51,215 bases of DNA from Alphaproteobacteria bacterium (GTDB lineage Bacteria; Pseudomonadota; Alphaproteobacteria; Geminicoccales; Geminicoccaceae), in the NCBI GenBank assembly GCA_026990035.1, contig JALSIM010000029.1, positions 1 to 51,215 of the forward strand. Direction: 5' to 3'. The notes below the pieces were generated by a model, which had not been told where the DNA came from, did no database searches, and was given only the letters and a program-made list of their open reading frames with translations. The stretch's first letter is position 1; the number at the start of each line of letters is the position of its first letter. Of this stretch, positions 25,638-34,102 are shown in pieces. The position numbers were made by a program, and so were the translations under genes.

Positions 25638-26714
25638 TCAGGCGGCGAGCACGCGGGTGAGGGCCTGCTCGTAGAGGCTTTCGATTTCCTCGCCCTTGTA
25701 GATGGAGACCTCGCTGCGCTCGATCACCTCCCGCGGCGGATAGATCGCGGGATTTTCCCGATCCTCCTTCGGGATCAGTTCGAGCGCCGTCTTGTTCGGA
25801 CAGGCGTATTTGATGAAGGTGGCGATGTCGGCGTGCACCTCCGGGGTGAGGATGTAGTCGATGAAGGTGTGGGCATTCTCGGGGTTCGGCGCTCCCTTCG
25901 GGATGCACATGGTATCCTCCCACAGGAGGCCGCCTTCCCCCGGCACCAGGAAGGAGAGATCCTCGTCCTCCTCCATCACCTGCAGGATGTCGCCGTTCCA
26001 TTCCATGGCGAGATCCACTTCCCCCGACAGGAGCAGATCCTGGCCGGTGTCGGGTGCGAACGCCTTGATGTGCGGCTTGGCCCGGATCAGCAGCTCCGCC
26101 GCTTCGTCGATTTCCTTCGCGCTGCGCGAGTTGGCCGAATAGCCGAGATACTTGAGAGCCACCTGGATGATGCTGGTGTCGTTGAGCAGGGAGACCCGCC
26201 CCGAATAGCGGGTCGATTCGAAGATGTCCCCCCAGCTCGCGGGCGAGGCCGCCGACTTGCGGTACCCGATGCCGATCGTCCCCCACATGTACGGCATGCT
26301 GTACCGCCGTCCCGGATCGAACGCCGGATCGGCGAACGCCGGATCGATATGCTTCATGTTGGGGATCTTGGCATGGTCCAGCTCCTCCAGCATCCCCGCG
26401 ACGATCATCCGCTCGACATAGTCGTTCGACGGGAAGATCACATCGTAGCCGGGATTGCCCTGACGCAGCTTGGCGAACAGTTCGTCGTTGCTGGCGAACA
26501 GATCGTAACGCACCTGGATGCCGGTCGCGGCGGTGAAATCCTCGAGCGTCGTCTCGCCGATGTAGGTGTCCCAGTTGTAGACATTGACGACCTTGCTCTG
26601 GGCTCCCGCCAGTTTCGGCAGCAGGCCGACCGCCACCGCCGCGGCCGCCGTCCCTCCCAGCATGCGACGTCTGCTGAGCGCGGCGAACGGCAAAGGTGTC
26701 GATTTCCGCCCCAT
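25638..26714 (-). CDS. Tat-exported polyamine-type ABC substrate-binding protein (PotD/PotF-like)
   Basis: A 358-residue periplasmic binding protein of the spermidine/putrescine class. The N-terminus has a twin-arginine signal (LSRRRMLGGTAAAAVAVGLL). The mature part starts VVNVYNWDTYIGE, the typical PotD opening, and has YDVIFPSNDYVERM, DLAMEWNGD and a C-terminal Asp/Tyr-rich ligand region. It should capture a polyamine or related cation for an ABC importer, but no permease or ATPase lies nearby, so it must work with components encoded elsewhere. ATG 26714 follows GGAGGGGGA by several bases. The 193-base spacer to the divergent FAA-hydrolase gene contains its promoter. Confidence 0.88.
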   Translation of the reverse strand: MGRKSTPLPFAALSRRRMLGGTAAAAVAVGLLPKLAGAQSKVVNVYNWDTYIGETTLEDFTAATGIQVRYDLFASNDELFAKLRQGNPGYDVIFPSNDYVERMIVAGMLEELDHAKIPNMKHIDPAFADPAFDPGRRYSMPYMWGTIGIGYRKSAASPASWGDIFESTRYSGRVSLLNDTSIIQVALKYLGYSANSRSAKEIDEAAELLIRAKPHIKAFAPDTGQDLLLSGEVDLAMEWNGDILQVMEEDEDLSFLVPGEGGLLWEDTMCIPKGAPNPENAHTFIDYILTPEVHADIATFIKYACPNKTALELIPKEDRENPAIYPPREVIERSEVSIYKGEEIESLYEQALTRVLAA

Positions 26715-26907
26715 TCTTCGGTCCCCCTCCTCCGGTGACAACGCAGCGACGAAGATGCGCGGCGGCAACCGAAACTGTCAACTCGATGCAGGCGCGGCCG
26801 TACGGCTTGCCGATCACGGGCGGCCATGCGATAGCGCCGTCGGTGCGCCGCCCGTATCCCGCGCGGAGCGGCGACGAGGGGGAGGAACCGACGGGGAGGA
26901 ACCGGAA

Positions 26908-28104
26908 ATGACGTCCCTTTTCGAGGAAACCGCCTGCCTGCCGGAAGACGCCGAACGGGCGACACTGGTGGGGCGCGTCTGGCTTCCCGGTCCGGTTCCC
27001 GGGCCGGCCGTGGTGGCCCTGCGCGACGGGGCGCTGTGGGATCTCACCCTGCTGACGCCGACGATGAGCGATCTGCTCGAACGGGAGGATGCGGTGGCGG
27101 TGGCCCGGTCCGCGCCGGCCGAGCGGATCGCCGATCTCGGGACGGTCGTCGCCAATTCGCGCTGGGACCGGTGCGATCCGGCTCTTCCCCGGCTGCTCGC
27201 ACCGATCGACCTCCAGGCGATCAAGGCTGCCGGCGTCACCTTCGTGCGCAGCCTCATGGAGCGCCTCGTCGAGGAACGGGCCAAGGGGGATCCGTCGCGG
27301 GCCGCGGCGATCCGGGAGCGGCTCCAGGCGCTCGTCGGCGGCGAACTCGCGAAGATCCGCCCGGGTTCGCCCGAGGCCGAGCGTCTCAAGCTCCACCTCA
27401 CCGAAGAAGGCGCCTGGTCACAGTATCTCGAGGTGGGAATCGGCCCCGATGCCGAAATCTTCACCAAGGCGCAGCCGATGTCGGCCGTCGGACACGGGGC
27501 GATGATCGGCGTCCATCCCCGATCGGCGTGGAACAATCCGGAGCCGGAGCTGGTGCTGATCGCCGATTCCGCGGGCCGGCCGCGCGCCGCCACCCTGGGC
27601 AACGACGTCAACCTGCGGGATTTCGAAGGACGGAGCGCCCTGCTCCTGGGCAAGGCCAAGGACAACAACGGCTCCTGCGCGATCGGCCCCTTCCTGCGCC
27701 TGTTCGACGAACATTTCGACCTCGACGCCGCCCGCCGTCTCGACATCCGGTTGGAGGTCGCGGGCGAGGACGGCTATCGCCTTTCGGCGACCAGCTCGAT
27801 GCGGGAAATCAGCCGCGATCCGGCCGAGCTCCTGGCCCAGACCGCGGGCGCCACCCATCGGTATCCGGACGGTTTCGCCCTCTTCTGCGGCACCATGTTC
27901 GCCCCCTCGCAGGATCGCGACGCGCCGGGGCAGGGATTCACCCACCATCCCGGCGATCTCGTCCTGATCGCCGCACCCCGGCTCGGCGGCCTGGTCAACC
28001 GGGTCGATCGCTGCGACCGGATTCCGCCGTGGGACTTCGGCGCCCGGGCTCTCCTGCACAATCTGGCCGCCCGCGGGCTGCTCCGCGGCCTCGGGAACCG
28101 CTGA
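26908..28104 (+). CDS. fumarylacetoacetate-hydrolase (FAH) family enzyme, large form
   Basis: A 398-residue protein. The N-terminal half is variable; the C-terminal half is the FAH fold, with metal-binding glutamates in AWNNPEPELVLI, LGNDVNLRDFEGRSALLLGKAKDNNGSCAIGP and FCGTMFAPSQDRDAPGQGFTHHPGD. FAH enzymes hydrolyse or dehydrate 2-oxo acids. The size and motif set fit the group often seen beside sugar-acid catabolic genes, so a 2-keto-3-deoxy sugar acid is a reasonable guess, but no such genes are adjacent. GGGGAGGA lies 7 bases before ATG 26908. Confidence 0.8.
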   Translation: MTSLFEETACLPEDAERATLVGRVWLPGPVPGPAVVALRDGALWDLTLLTPTMSDLLEREDAVAVARSAPAERIADLGTVVANSRWDRCDPALPRLLAPIDLQAIKAAGVTFVRSLMERLVEERAKGDPSRAAAIRERLQALVGGELAKIRPGSPEAERLKLHLTEEGAWSQYLEVGIGPDAEIFTKAQPMSAVGHGAMIGVHPRSAWNNPEPELVLIADSAGRPRAATLGNDVNLRDFEGRSALLLGKAKDNNGSCAIGPFLRLFDEHFDLDAARRLDIRLEVAGEDGYRLSATSSMREISRDPAELLAQTAGATHRYPDGFALFCGTMFAPSQDRDAPGQGFTHHPGDLVLIAAPRLGGLVNRVDRCDRIPPWDFGARALLHNLAARGLLRGLGNR

Positions 28105-28134
28105 CGGCCGGCATGCGGTACCGGCGCAAACGGC

Positions 28135-28341
28135 TCAGGCGATGTTGGTCTGCGGAACGCTGTTCAGCGAACCGGTCCGACGCCCCAGACGTTCGATCTG
28201 TTCCTTGATGCGCAGCTTTTCCTTCTTGAGACGGGAGAGTCGGGCCTGGTCGGGCAGGGGTCGATGCATTTCCTGGTCGATGAGTTCTTCGAGATGTGCG
28301 TGCTTGGCGCGGAGCGACTCGACGTGATCCTGCAGGGGCAT
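28135..28341 (-). CDS. DUF465 (YdcH-like) small coiled-coil protein, copy A
   Basis: A 68-residue highly charged helical protein with the DUF465 pattern: paired helices with HAHLEELIDQEMHRPLPDQARLSRLKKEKLRIKEQIERL. These proteins are widespread in Proteobacteria and their role is not established. GGGAGG is 10 bases before ATG 28341. A second DUF465 gene lies at 30622-30831 on the other side of glk-pfk. Bases 28342-28487 hold no gene that I can see. Confidence 0.82.
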   Translation of the reverse strand: MPLQDHVESLRAKHAHLEELIDQEMHRPLPDQARLSRLKKEKLRIKEQIERLGRRTGSLNSVPQTNIA

Positions 28342-28487
28342 CGCTGATTGACCTCCCGTTGGCACCCATCGACTGATGAACTTAGCGCGAGTGGCACCCC
28401 GTTTCCAGAAAAAAACAGTTGAAGAGTGACGTTGGCGGCACCACCAGCGCGTGCCACGGTTCGACGACCATCGCCATCGCGGCTCGG

Positions 28488-29423
28488 TCAGAGCTCCTCC
28501 GCCCCGTACCAGGACGCGCCCAGCAGACCGGTATCGCCGCGGGTGATCTGGCTCACCGGTATCCGCTCGAGATACCAGGAAAGACGCCCCTTGGCCCGGA
28601 AGCGGCGGGTGAAGGCGTCGTGATCGAACAGCTCGCCCAGTCCCAGCAGCAGCCCGCCCGAAAGATGGATGCCACCGCGGGCGCCGAGGGTGAGGGCGAT
28701 GTCGCCGGCGAAGGCCCCGAGCAGGGCCGAGAACAGCCCGAGGGCTTCGCGGCAGTAGGGACACCCGCCGCGACGCGCCATTGCCGTCACCTCGGGCGGC
28801 ATCCGTGCCGGACAGGAGGCGCCGTCGAGTCGGGCCAGCCCCCGTGCGAGCCGCAGCAGACCCGGCCCGGAGACGAACCGCTCGTAGGAAACATGCCCGC
28901 GGTCCGCTTCGACCAGCGCCAGGAGATCGCGCTCGCGGGCGTCGGCCGGCGCGAAGGAACTGTGACCGCCCTCGCTCGGCAGGGGCAGGGGACGAGCGCC
29001 GCAGGGCACCAGCATGGCGATCCCGAGACCGGTGCCGGGTGCAATCACCGCCGCCGGCCGGTCCGGCGCCGCGCCATCGGCCTGGATGAGACGGCGGTCC
29101 TCGGGTGCCAGATGTGGTAGCACCGTGGCATGGGCGACCATGTCGTTGATCACCGAGAGCCGCTCGAAGCCGAGCTCGGCCTCGAGCGTACGGCGGGAGA
29201 ACCGCCACGGGCTGTTGGTGAAGGCGATGTCCTCGCCCTCGACGGGGGTGGCCACCGCCAGCACCGCCCGGCGTACACGCCGCCCCTCGAGATAGGTCCG
29301 GATCGCCGCCGCCGGATCCGGGAAATCCCGGACCCGGAGGACCCGCACATCCTCGAGAATCCCGCCACGCGGGCTGAGTGCGAAGCGGGCGTTGGTCCCG
29401 CCGATGTCGGCCACCAGCCGCAA
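28488..29423 (-). CDS. glk: glucokinase (bacterial Glk family)
   Basis: A 311-residue ATP-dependent glucokinase making glucose 6-phosphate. The N-terminus reads LVADIGGTNARFAL (phosphate-1 loop); INDMVAHA carries the catalytic Asp; APGTGLGIAML is phosphate loop 2; EGGHSSFAP contains the substrate-binding Glu-Gly-Gly-His; GGIHLSGG completes the nucleotide site. The start is a TTG at 29423, two bases after the pfk stop and preceded by GGGGA at 6 bases. A GTG at 29416 is possible but would cut close to the loop. It is coupled to pfk, giving the first and third steps of glycolysis in one unit. Confidence 0.92.
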   Translation of the reverse strand: MRLVADIGGTNARFALSPRGGILEDVRVLRVRDFPDPAAAIRTYLEGRRVRRAVLAVATPVEGEDIAFTNSPWRFSRRTLEAELGFERLSVINDMVAHATVLPHLAPEDRRLIQADGAAPDRPAAVIAPGTGLGIAMLVPCGARPLPLPSEGGHSSFAPADARERDLLALVEADRGHVSYERFVSGPGLLRLARGLARLDGASCPARMPPEVTAMARRGGCPYCREALGLFSALLGAFAGDIALTLGARGGIHLSGGLLLGLGELFDHDAFTRRFRAKGRLSWYLERIPVSQITRGDTGLLGASWYGAEEL

Positions 29424-29425
29424 CG

Positions 29426-30496
29426 TCAGTCCCCGAAGGAGATGCCGAGCCCCCGTGCGGTGTGCACGAGAGCGTCGTTGGGATCGACGGCGCGGAAACC
29501 GGCGCAGGCCTCGGCCAGCGGGACATCGACGACGCGCCGGTTCTGCCATGCCACCATGCGGTCGAAACGGCCCGCCGACACCAGGTCCACGGCGGCCACG
29601 CCGAAGGCCGAGCCGAGCAGGCGGTCGAGCGGCGTGGGGGAGCCGCCCCGCTGGACGTGACCGAGAACCGTGACCCGGGTTTCGGCGCCGGTGCGGCGCG
29701 CCACCTCGTCGGCGATCACCCGGCCGATGCCACCGTAGCGGGACTGGCCGTGGGCATCCACGTAGGTGGCCACCTCGCCGGTCGTCGAGCGCACCGACTC
29801 GGCGACCACGATGAGACTGAAGTTGCGGCCCATGCGCCGTCGCTCCTCCACCTTGGCGCAGACCCTGGCCATGTCGTAGGGAATCTCGGGAATGAGGATG
29901 ACGTCGGCACCGCCGGCGAGTCCGGCGGTGAGGGCGATGTGCCCGGCGTCGCGCCCCATCACCTCGAGCACCATCACCCTATTGTGGCTGGCGGCGGTAA
30001 CGTGCAGCCGGTCGAGGGCCTCGGTGGCCACCACCACCGCGGTGCTGAACCCCACCGCCCGCTCGGTGTGACCGAGATCGTTGTCGATCGTCTTGGGCAC
30101 GCCGATCAGGTTCCACCCGCCCTGCTCGGCGAGGCGGCGGAGAATGGCGAGGCTGCCGTCGCCCCCGACCCCGATCAGGGCGTCGAGACCGAGCATGCGA
30201 TAGCCCTCGATGACCTCCTCGGAACGGTCGAGCAGGCTGCCGTCCGGCCGGGGATAGGCGAAGGGATTGCCGCGGTTGGTGGTCCGCAGGATGGTGCCGC
30301 CCTGGTAGAGGATGCCCTTGACGCTGTCCGGGCTCAACCGCGTGGCGGCGACCGGCCGCTGCAGCAGCCCGTGGGTGGCCTCGTGGATGCCGTAGACCTC
30401 GAAGCCGTAGCCCTGGACGGCACGCAGAACCACGGCGCGGATCACGGCATTGAGGCCAGCGCAGTCGCCACCGCTCGTCAGGACACCGATGCGCAT
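29426..30496 (-). CDS. pfkA: 6-phosphofructokinase, group III (mixed-substrate type), predicted ATP-dependent
   Basis: A 356-residue enzyme phosphorylating fructose 6-phosphate. Motifs are MRIGVLTSGGDCAGLNAVIR, GGDGS at 111-115, PKTIDND at 134-140 with the catalytic Asp, and EVMGRDAGHIAL. Known rules of the family link Gly at the fourth position of GGDGS to ATP use and Lys in PKTIDND to the PPi/mixed clade; this protein combines both, as in the group III mixed-substrate subfamily, so ATP is the likelier donor. It is followed after 2 bases by glk. A functional Embden-Meyerhof route is suggested, which is not universal in Alphaproteobacteria. Confidence 0.92.
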   Translation of the reverse strand: MRIGVLTSGGDCAGLNAVIRAVVLRAVQGYGFEVYGIHEATHGLLQRPVAATRLSPDSVKGILYQGGTILRTTNRGNPFAYPRPDGSLLDRSEEVIEGYRMLGLDALIGVGGDGSLAILRRLAEQGGWNLIGVPKTIDNDLGHTERAVGFSTAVVVATEALDRLHVTAASHNRVMVLEVMGRDAGHIALTAGLAGGADVILIPEIPYDMARVCAKVEERRRMGRNFSLIVVAESVRSTTGEVATYVDAHGQSRYGGIGRVIADEVARRTGAETRVTVLGHVQRGGSPTPLDRLLGSAFGVAAVDLVSAGRFDRMVAWQNRRVVDVPLAEACAGFRAVDPNDALVHTARGLGISFGD

Positions 30497-30621
30497 GACC
30501 GGCTGTTCTCCCTGTCGTCACCTCTCGGGGTCCGGGACGTGGAGGCTGCACCGCAAGTGCAGATCCGCTAGACTCGTCCCGTTCGCCACCCAGGTCACGG
30601 TATAGCGCAAAGGGTCCCGGG

Positions 30622-30831
30622 ATGAACGAGCCTTCTCCGCGTCACGAGATCGAAAAGCGCCTCGCGGCCCTGCGTGCCGCCCACCGGGCACTCGATTCCC
30701 GCATCGCCCAGCTTCTCCGCGACGGTTTCGCCGATCAGGTGGAACTGCAGCGACTGAAGAAACAGAAGCTCGCCCTCAAGGATCGCATTTCCGCCCTCGA
30801 GCGTCTGCGTCTGCCGGACATCATCGCCTGA
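30622..30831 (+). CDS. DUF465 small coiled-coil protein, copy B
   Basis: A 69-residue helical protein (EIEKRLAALRAAHRALDSRIAQLL...VELQRLKKQKLALKDRISALERL) of the same DUF465 family as copy A, with the shared core RLKKxKLxxKxxIxxLxR. It is divergent from pfk and convergent with purK. A TATAGC about 20 bases upstream may be a -10 element. The function of the family is unknown. Confidence 0.8.
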   Translation: MNEPSPRHEIEKRLAALRAAHRALDSRIAQLLRDGFADQVELQRLKKQKLALKDRISALERLRLPDIIA

Positions 30832-30852
30832 AGGGGAACCGCACCCCGCGGT

Positions 30853-31929
30853 CTAGCCCGAAGAGAGAGGCGACAGCCGGGTGACGTGACCCATCTTGCG
30901 GCCCGGACGGACCTCCTCCTTCCCGTAGAGATGCAGGCGGGTCGCCGGCTCCTCCAGATATCGGGCGGCCTCCCGCACTTCCTCGCCGATCAGATTGATC
31001 ATCGTCGCATCGGCGAAGCGGACGGTACGGCCCAAAGGCAGGCCGCAGACCGCCCGGACGTGCTGCTCGAACTGGCTGGTCTCGGCCGCATCCAGGGTCC
31101 AGTGGGCGGAATTGTGCGGCCGGGGAGCGAGTTCGTTGACCAGGAGGCCGCCGTCGCGGGTGACGAACATCTCGACCGCCAGCAGCCCGACGAGGTCGAG
31201 AGCGGCGGCGATGCGTTCGGCGAGCGCCACCGCCTCGGCCGCCAGCGCCCGGCCGATCGGCGCCGGCACCGTGCTGACGCGGAGAATGCCGCCCTCGTGC
31301 CGGTTGGCGGCCGGCTCGTAGGAGGCGCTCCATCCGTCGGGACCGCGCGCCGTGAGGACCGAGATCTCGAGGGCGAAATCCACCACCCGCTCGGCGATGG
31401 CGGGGGCGCCGGCGAGGGATCGCCAGGCGTCTTCCGGCGCGATGTCGGGGCCGACCGCCACCTGCCCCTTGCCGTCGTAGCCGAAACGGCGGGTCTTGAC
31501 GATGCAACGGCCGCCGCAGCGCTCCAGGGCGGCGGCGATGTCGGCCGCCCCGGCGACGGGATGGAAATCGGCCACCGGGATTCCCGCCGCCCGCAGGAAG
31601 CGCTTTTCCGCCAGCCGGTCCTGGGTGACGCCGAGAACCTCGGCGGACGGACGTACCGGAACCTTCGTCGCCAGCCGGGCCACCGTCTCGCGCGGCACGT
31701 TCTCGAACTCCAGGGTCACCACATCGACCCGCCCGGCGAACCGATCGAGGGCCGCCTCGTCCTCGTAGGCGGCGGCGGTCGCCGCCCGGGCCACCTCGGC
31801 GGCGGGACCGTCGGCTTCGGGACAGAAGACGTGGCAATGGTATCCCAGCCGCGCGGCGGCCATCGCCGTCATCCGCCCGAGCTGGCCGCCGCCGAGAATG
31901 CCGATCACCCCACCCGGCCGGATGATCAT
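30853..31929 (-). CDS. purK: N5-carboxyaminoimidazole ribonucleotide synthase
   Basis: A 358-residue ATP-grasp enzyme converting AIR, ATP and bicarbonate to N5-CAIR in purine synthesis. It begins [24 protein letters not shown], the PurK fingerprint. The ATP-grasp part contains [41 protein letters not shown] (metal-binding Glu and Asn) and MINLIGE. ATG 31929 overlaps the purE stop by 4 bases. Length is normal. Confidence 0.96.
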   Translation of the reverse strand: MIIRPGGVIGILGGGQLGRMTAMAAARLGYHCHVFCPEADGPAAEVARAATAAAYEDEAALDRFAGRVDVVTLEFENVPRETVARLATKVPVRPSAEVLGVTQDRLAEKRFLRAAGIPVADFHPVAGAADIAAALERCGGRCIVKTRRFGYDGKGQVAVGPDIAPEDAWRSLAGAPAIAERVVDFALEISVLTARGPDGWSASYEPAANRHEGGILRVSTVPAPIGRALAAEAVALAERIAAALDLVGLLAVEMFVTRDGGLLVNELAPRPHNSAHWTLDAAETSQFEQHVRAVCGLPLGRTVRFADATMINLIGEEVREAARYLEEPATRLHLYGKEEVRPGRKMGHVTRLSPLSSG

Positions 31930-32471
31930 GGTTCGGCCCGTTCCTCCGGCGTTTCCGCGACGCCCGCCGTCTGCCGGGCGCGCCAAGCGGCATAGCGGGC
32001 CGCGAGATCGGCGTCCTCCAGAGCGAGAATGGCGGCCGCCAGCAGGGCGGCGTTGGCGGCCCCGGCGGTGCCGATCGCGAGGGTGCCGACCGGTACGCCG
32101 GCGGGCATCTGGACGATCGACAGGAGGCTGTCGACACCTTTCAGAACCCGGCTCTCGACCGGCACTCCGAGCACCGGCAGCTCGGTCAGGGCGGCGATCA
32201 TGCCGGGCAGATGGGCGGCGCCGCCGGCGCCGGCGATGATCACCTTCACACCGGCCTCCTTGGCCCCGCGGGCGAAGGCGAACAGCCGTTCCGGGGTCCG
32301 GTGGGCGGAGACGATGCGCAGCCGATGGGGAACCCCGAGTTCGGTGAGGATCTCCGCCGCCGCGGCCATGGTCCGCCAGTCGCTGCGGCTGCCCATGACG
32401 ATGGCCACCGGCGTCCCCCGGCCCGGTTCCCCGCCGCCCTCGTCGCCTCTCCCGGTTCCCGGCTCCGCCAC
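31926..32471 (-). CDS. purE: N5-carboxyaminoimidazole ribonucleotide mutase
   Basis: A class I PurE of about 160 conserved residues, converting N5-CAIR to CAIR. Key motifs are [19 protein letters not shown] with the catalytic His, [17 protein letters not shown] and [10 protein letters not shown]. The start is uncertain: GTG 32471 has GAGGAG 7 bases upstream, while GTG 32486 would overlap the csrA stop (GTGA). Either gives a Gly-rich extension of 18-23 residues before the fold. It forms csrA-purE-purK with tight spacing. Confidence 0.94.
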   Translation of the reverse strand: MAEPGTGRGDEGGGEPGRGTPVAIVMGSRSDWRTMAAAAEILTELGVPHRLRIVSAHRTPERLFAFARGAKEAGVKVIIAGAGGAAHLPGMIAALTELPVLGVPVESRVLKGVDSLLSIVQMPAGVPVGTLAIGTAGAANAALLAAAILALEDADLAARYAAWRARQTAGVAETPEERAEP

Positions 32472-32482
32472 CCCGGCTCTCC

Positions 32483-32731
32483 TCACCGCTCATCTTCGCC
32501 GGCCGGCACCTTCCCCATCTCGCCCACGAGCTCGGACAGGGTTCCCGCCGTCGCCGCGGCGGCGGCGTTCTCGGCCTCGATCTGACGATAGACTTCTTCC
32601 CGCAGGACCGAGGCGTCGGGAGGAAAGACGAAGCCCAGCTTGACGCTGCGGCCGCGCACCTCCACCACCCGGACCTCGATCGCGTTGTTGATGATCACCG
32701 CCTGGCCCGCCTTGCGTGTGAGATAGAGCAT
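32483..32731 (-). CDS. csrA: carbon storage regulator CsrA
   Basis: An 82-residue RNA-binding regulator. The CsrA core is complete: [34 protein letters not shown], Arg in [11 protein letters not shown], and an Ala/Glu-rich C-terminal tail longer than in enterics. CsrA binds GGA motifs in leaders and controls motility and carbon metabolism; in many bacteria it regulates flagellar genes. Here it is divergent from the flagellar operon and overlaps or nearly touches purE, so it may share transcription with purEK. The CtrA-type box at 32776 lies about 45-60 bases upstream of its start as well. Confidence 0.93.
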   Translation of the reverse strand: MLYLTRKAGQAVIINNAIEVRVVEVRGRSVKLGFVFPPDASVLREEVYRQIEAENAAAAATAGTLSELVGEMGKVPAGEDER

Positions 32732-32775
32732 CGGCTCCTCCGCTCGCGTTCGGCGGGCACTCTAGCGCCGACCGC

Positions 32776-32791
32776 TTAAGGGGTTGTTAAC
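32776..32791. promoter_or_regulatory. perfect CtrA-type box in the csrA/flgB divergent promoter region
   Basis: TTAAGGGGTTGTTAAC fits the CtrA consensus TTAA-N7-TTAAC exactly. It ends 60 bases before the flgB ATG and begins 44 bases after the last base of the csrA start codon. CtrA controls early flagellar operons in many Alphaproteobacteria, and the 120-base spacer contains no other recognisable operator. It probably drives flgB and could affect csrA. Confidence 0.75.
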
Positions 32792-32851
32792 TCTGACGGG
32801 GTAAAGCTGCAACCGAGGAAGAGGTCGCGAACCCGGGTCACGGGAGTCCCG

Positions 32852-33256
32852 ATGCAGAGCAACGCAGTCTTCGCCCTTCTGGCCGCCAAGCAGCGCTGGC
32901 TCGGCGCCCGCTTCAACATCCTGGCGCAGAACGTGGCCAATGCCGACACGCCGGGGTACCGGCCGCGCGATCTCGACGCCGCCGGTTTCGAGCGTCTGCT
33001 CGCGCGCAGCCTCGCGGGTCCGGCCCCCGAACCTCTGCGGCGCACCGATCCGGCACATCTCGCCGGCCCGCCGCCGCGGCTCCCGCTCGGAGCGCGCATC
33101 GTCCAGGCGGCGGAGATCGCCCCCGACGGCAATGCGGTGGTTCTCGCCGAACAGGTCCGGAAACTGGCGGCCACCGAACGGGATTACGCCCTCGCCACCA
33201 ACCTCTTCCGCAAGTTCCGGACGATGTTCGAGACCGCGGTCGGCAGCCCCCGCTGA
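32852..33256 (+). CDS. flgB: flagellar basal-body rod protein FlgB
   Basis: A 134-residue proximal rod protein exported by the flagellar type III apparatus. The N-terminal rod signature is RFNILAQNVANADTPGYRPRDLD, and the C-terminal amphipathic helix (LATNLFRKFRTMFETAV) completes the rod bundle. GGGAG is 5 bases before the ATG. It is the first gene of flgB-flgC-fliE-fliQ-fliR-flhB, downstream of the CtrA-type box. Confidence 0.94.
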   Translation: MQSNAVFALLAAKQRWLGARFNILAQNVANADTPGYRPRDLDAAGFERLLARSLAGPAPEPLRRTDPAHLAGPPPRLPLGARIVQAAEIAPDGNAVVLAEQVRKLAATERDYALATNLFRKFRTMFETAVGSPR

Positions 33257-33301
33257 ACCACCGGCCTCGGGTCGTGACGGAGAGCCCAGGAGAAACCGGC
33301 C

Positions 33302-33709
33302 ATGGACCTCGAGAATTCGCTGACCGTCGCCGCCTCGGGCATGCGTGCCCAGGCCTCCCGCCTGCGGGTGGTGGCCGAGAACCTCGCCAACGCCCAGGCG
33401 ACCGCTTCGACACCCGGAGGCGATCCCTACCGCCGCAAGACGGTCTCCTTCGCCACCGAGCTCGACCGTGCCACGGGCGCGACGCTGGTCACCGTCGACC
33501 GCTACGGGGTCGATCGCTCCGATTTCGTCCTCCGCTATCTGCCGCAGCATCCGGCCGCCGACGACGACGGCTACGTCAAGTTCCCGAACGTCAATCCGCT
33601 GATCGAGCTGATGGACATGCGCGAAGCGCAGCGCTCCTACGAGGCCAACCTCAGCGTGCTGAGCTCGGCCCGCAACATGCTGCAACAGACCATCGACCTG
33701 CTGCGCTGA
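33302..33709 (+). CDS. flgC: flagellar basal-body rod protein FlgC
   Basis: A 135-residue proximal rod protein. The N-terminus (LTVAASGMRAQASRLRVVAENLANAQAT...GGDPYRRK) and the C-terminus (VKFPNVNPLIELMDMREAQRSYEANLSVLSSARNMLQQTIDLL) are the standard FlgC blocks. It follows flgB by 45 bases. Confidence 0.95.
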   Translation: MDLENSLTVAASGMRAQASRLRVVAENLANAQATASTPGGDPYRRKTVSFATELDRATGATLVTVDRYGVDRSDFVLRYLPQHPAADDDGYVKFPNVNPLIELMDMREAQRSYEANLSVLSSARNMLQQTIDLLR

Positions 33710-33741
33710 CCGCGGCCCGATCCCAGGGAGACCAGTTCGCC

Positions 33742-34056
33742 ATGACCGATCTTTCCGCTGCCCGATCGCTGGCCGGAGCTTTGAGCTCGGCCTTCGACCG
33801 TCCCGCCACCGGGCCCGCGACCGACGCGGTCGCCGGCGGCTCGAGCTTCGCGACCTTCCTCAGGAACCGGCTGGAGAGCGCCGAAGCGGTGCTGCGGACC
33901 GGCGAGGCGGTCTCCACCGAGGGGCTGCTCGGCAGGGCCGACATCCAGAGTGTGGTGCAAGCGGTGACCGCGGCCGAGATGACCCTCAAGGAGGTGACCG
34001 CCATCCGTGACCGGGTCGTCGCCGCCTACCAGGAAATCATGCGCATGCCGATCTGA
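33742..34056 (+). CDS. fliE: flagellar hook-basal body complex protein FliE
   Basis: A 104-residue protein linking the MS ring to the rod. The conserved C-terminal half is clear: DIQSVVQAVTAAEMTLKEVTAIRDRVVAAYQEIMRMPI. The first 40 residues are variable. ATG 33742 lies 32 bases after flgC. The nearest AGGGAG is about 10 bases upstream. Confidence 0.93.
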   Translation: MTDLSAARSLAGALSSAFDRPATGPATDAVAGGSSFATFLRNRLESAEAVLRTGEAVSTEGLLGRADIQSVVQAVTAAEMTLKEVTAIRDRVVAAYQEIMRMPI

Positions 34057-34102
34057 GCGGCGGCGGACCGGAGATGGCACCGAGGACCGGGAGGCGATCC
34101 GC

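Noticed and set aside
25375-27396. A 673-codon minus-strand frame covering the polyamine-binding protein and part of the FAH gene.
   Set aside because: It crosses two well-supported genes on different strands and a terminator, and shows no domain motifs.
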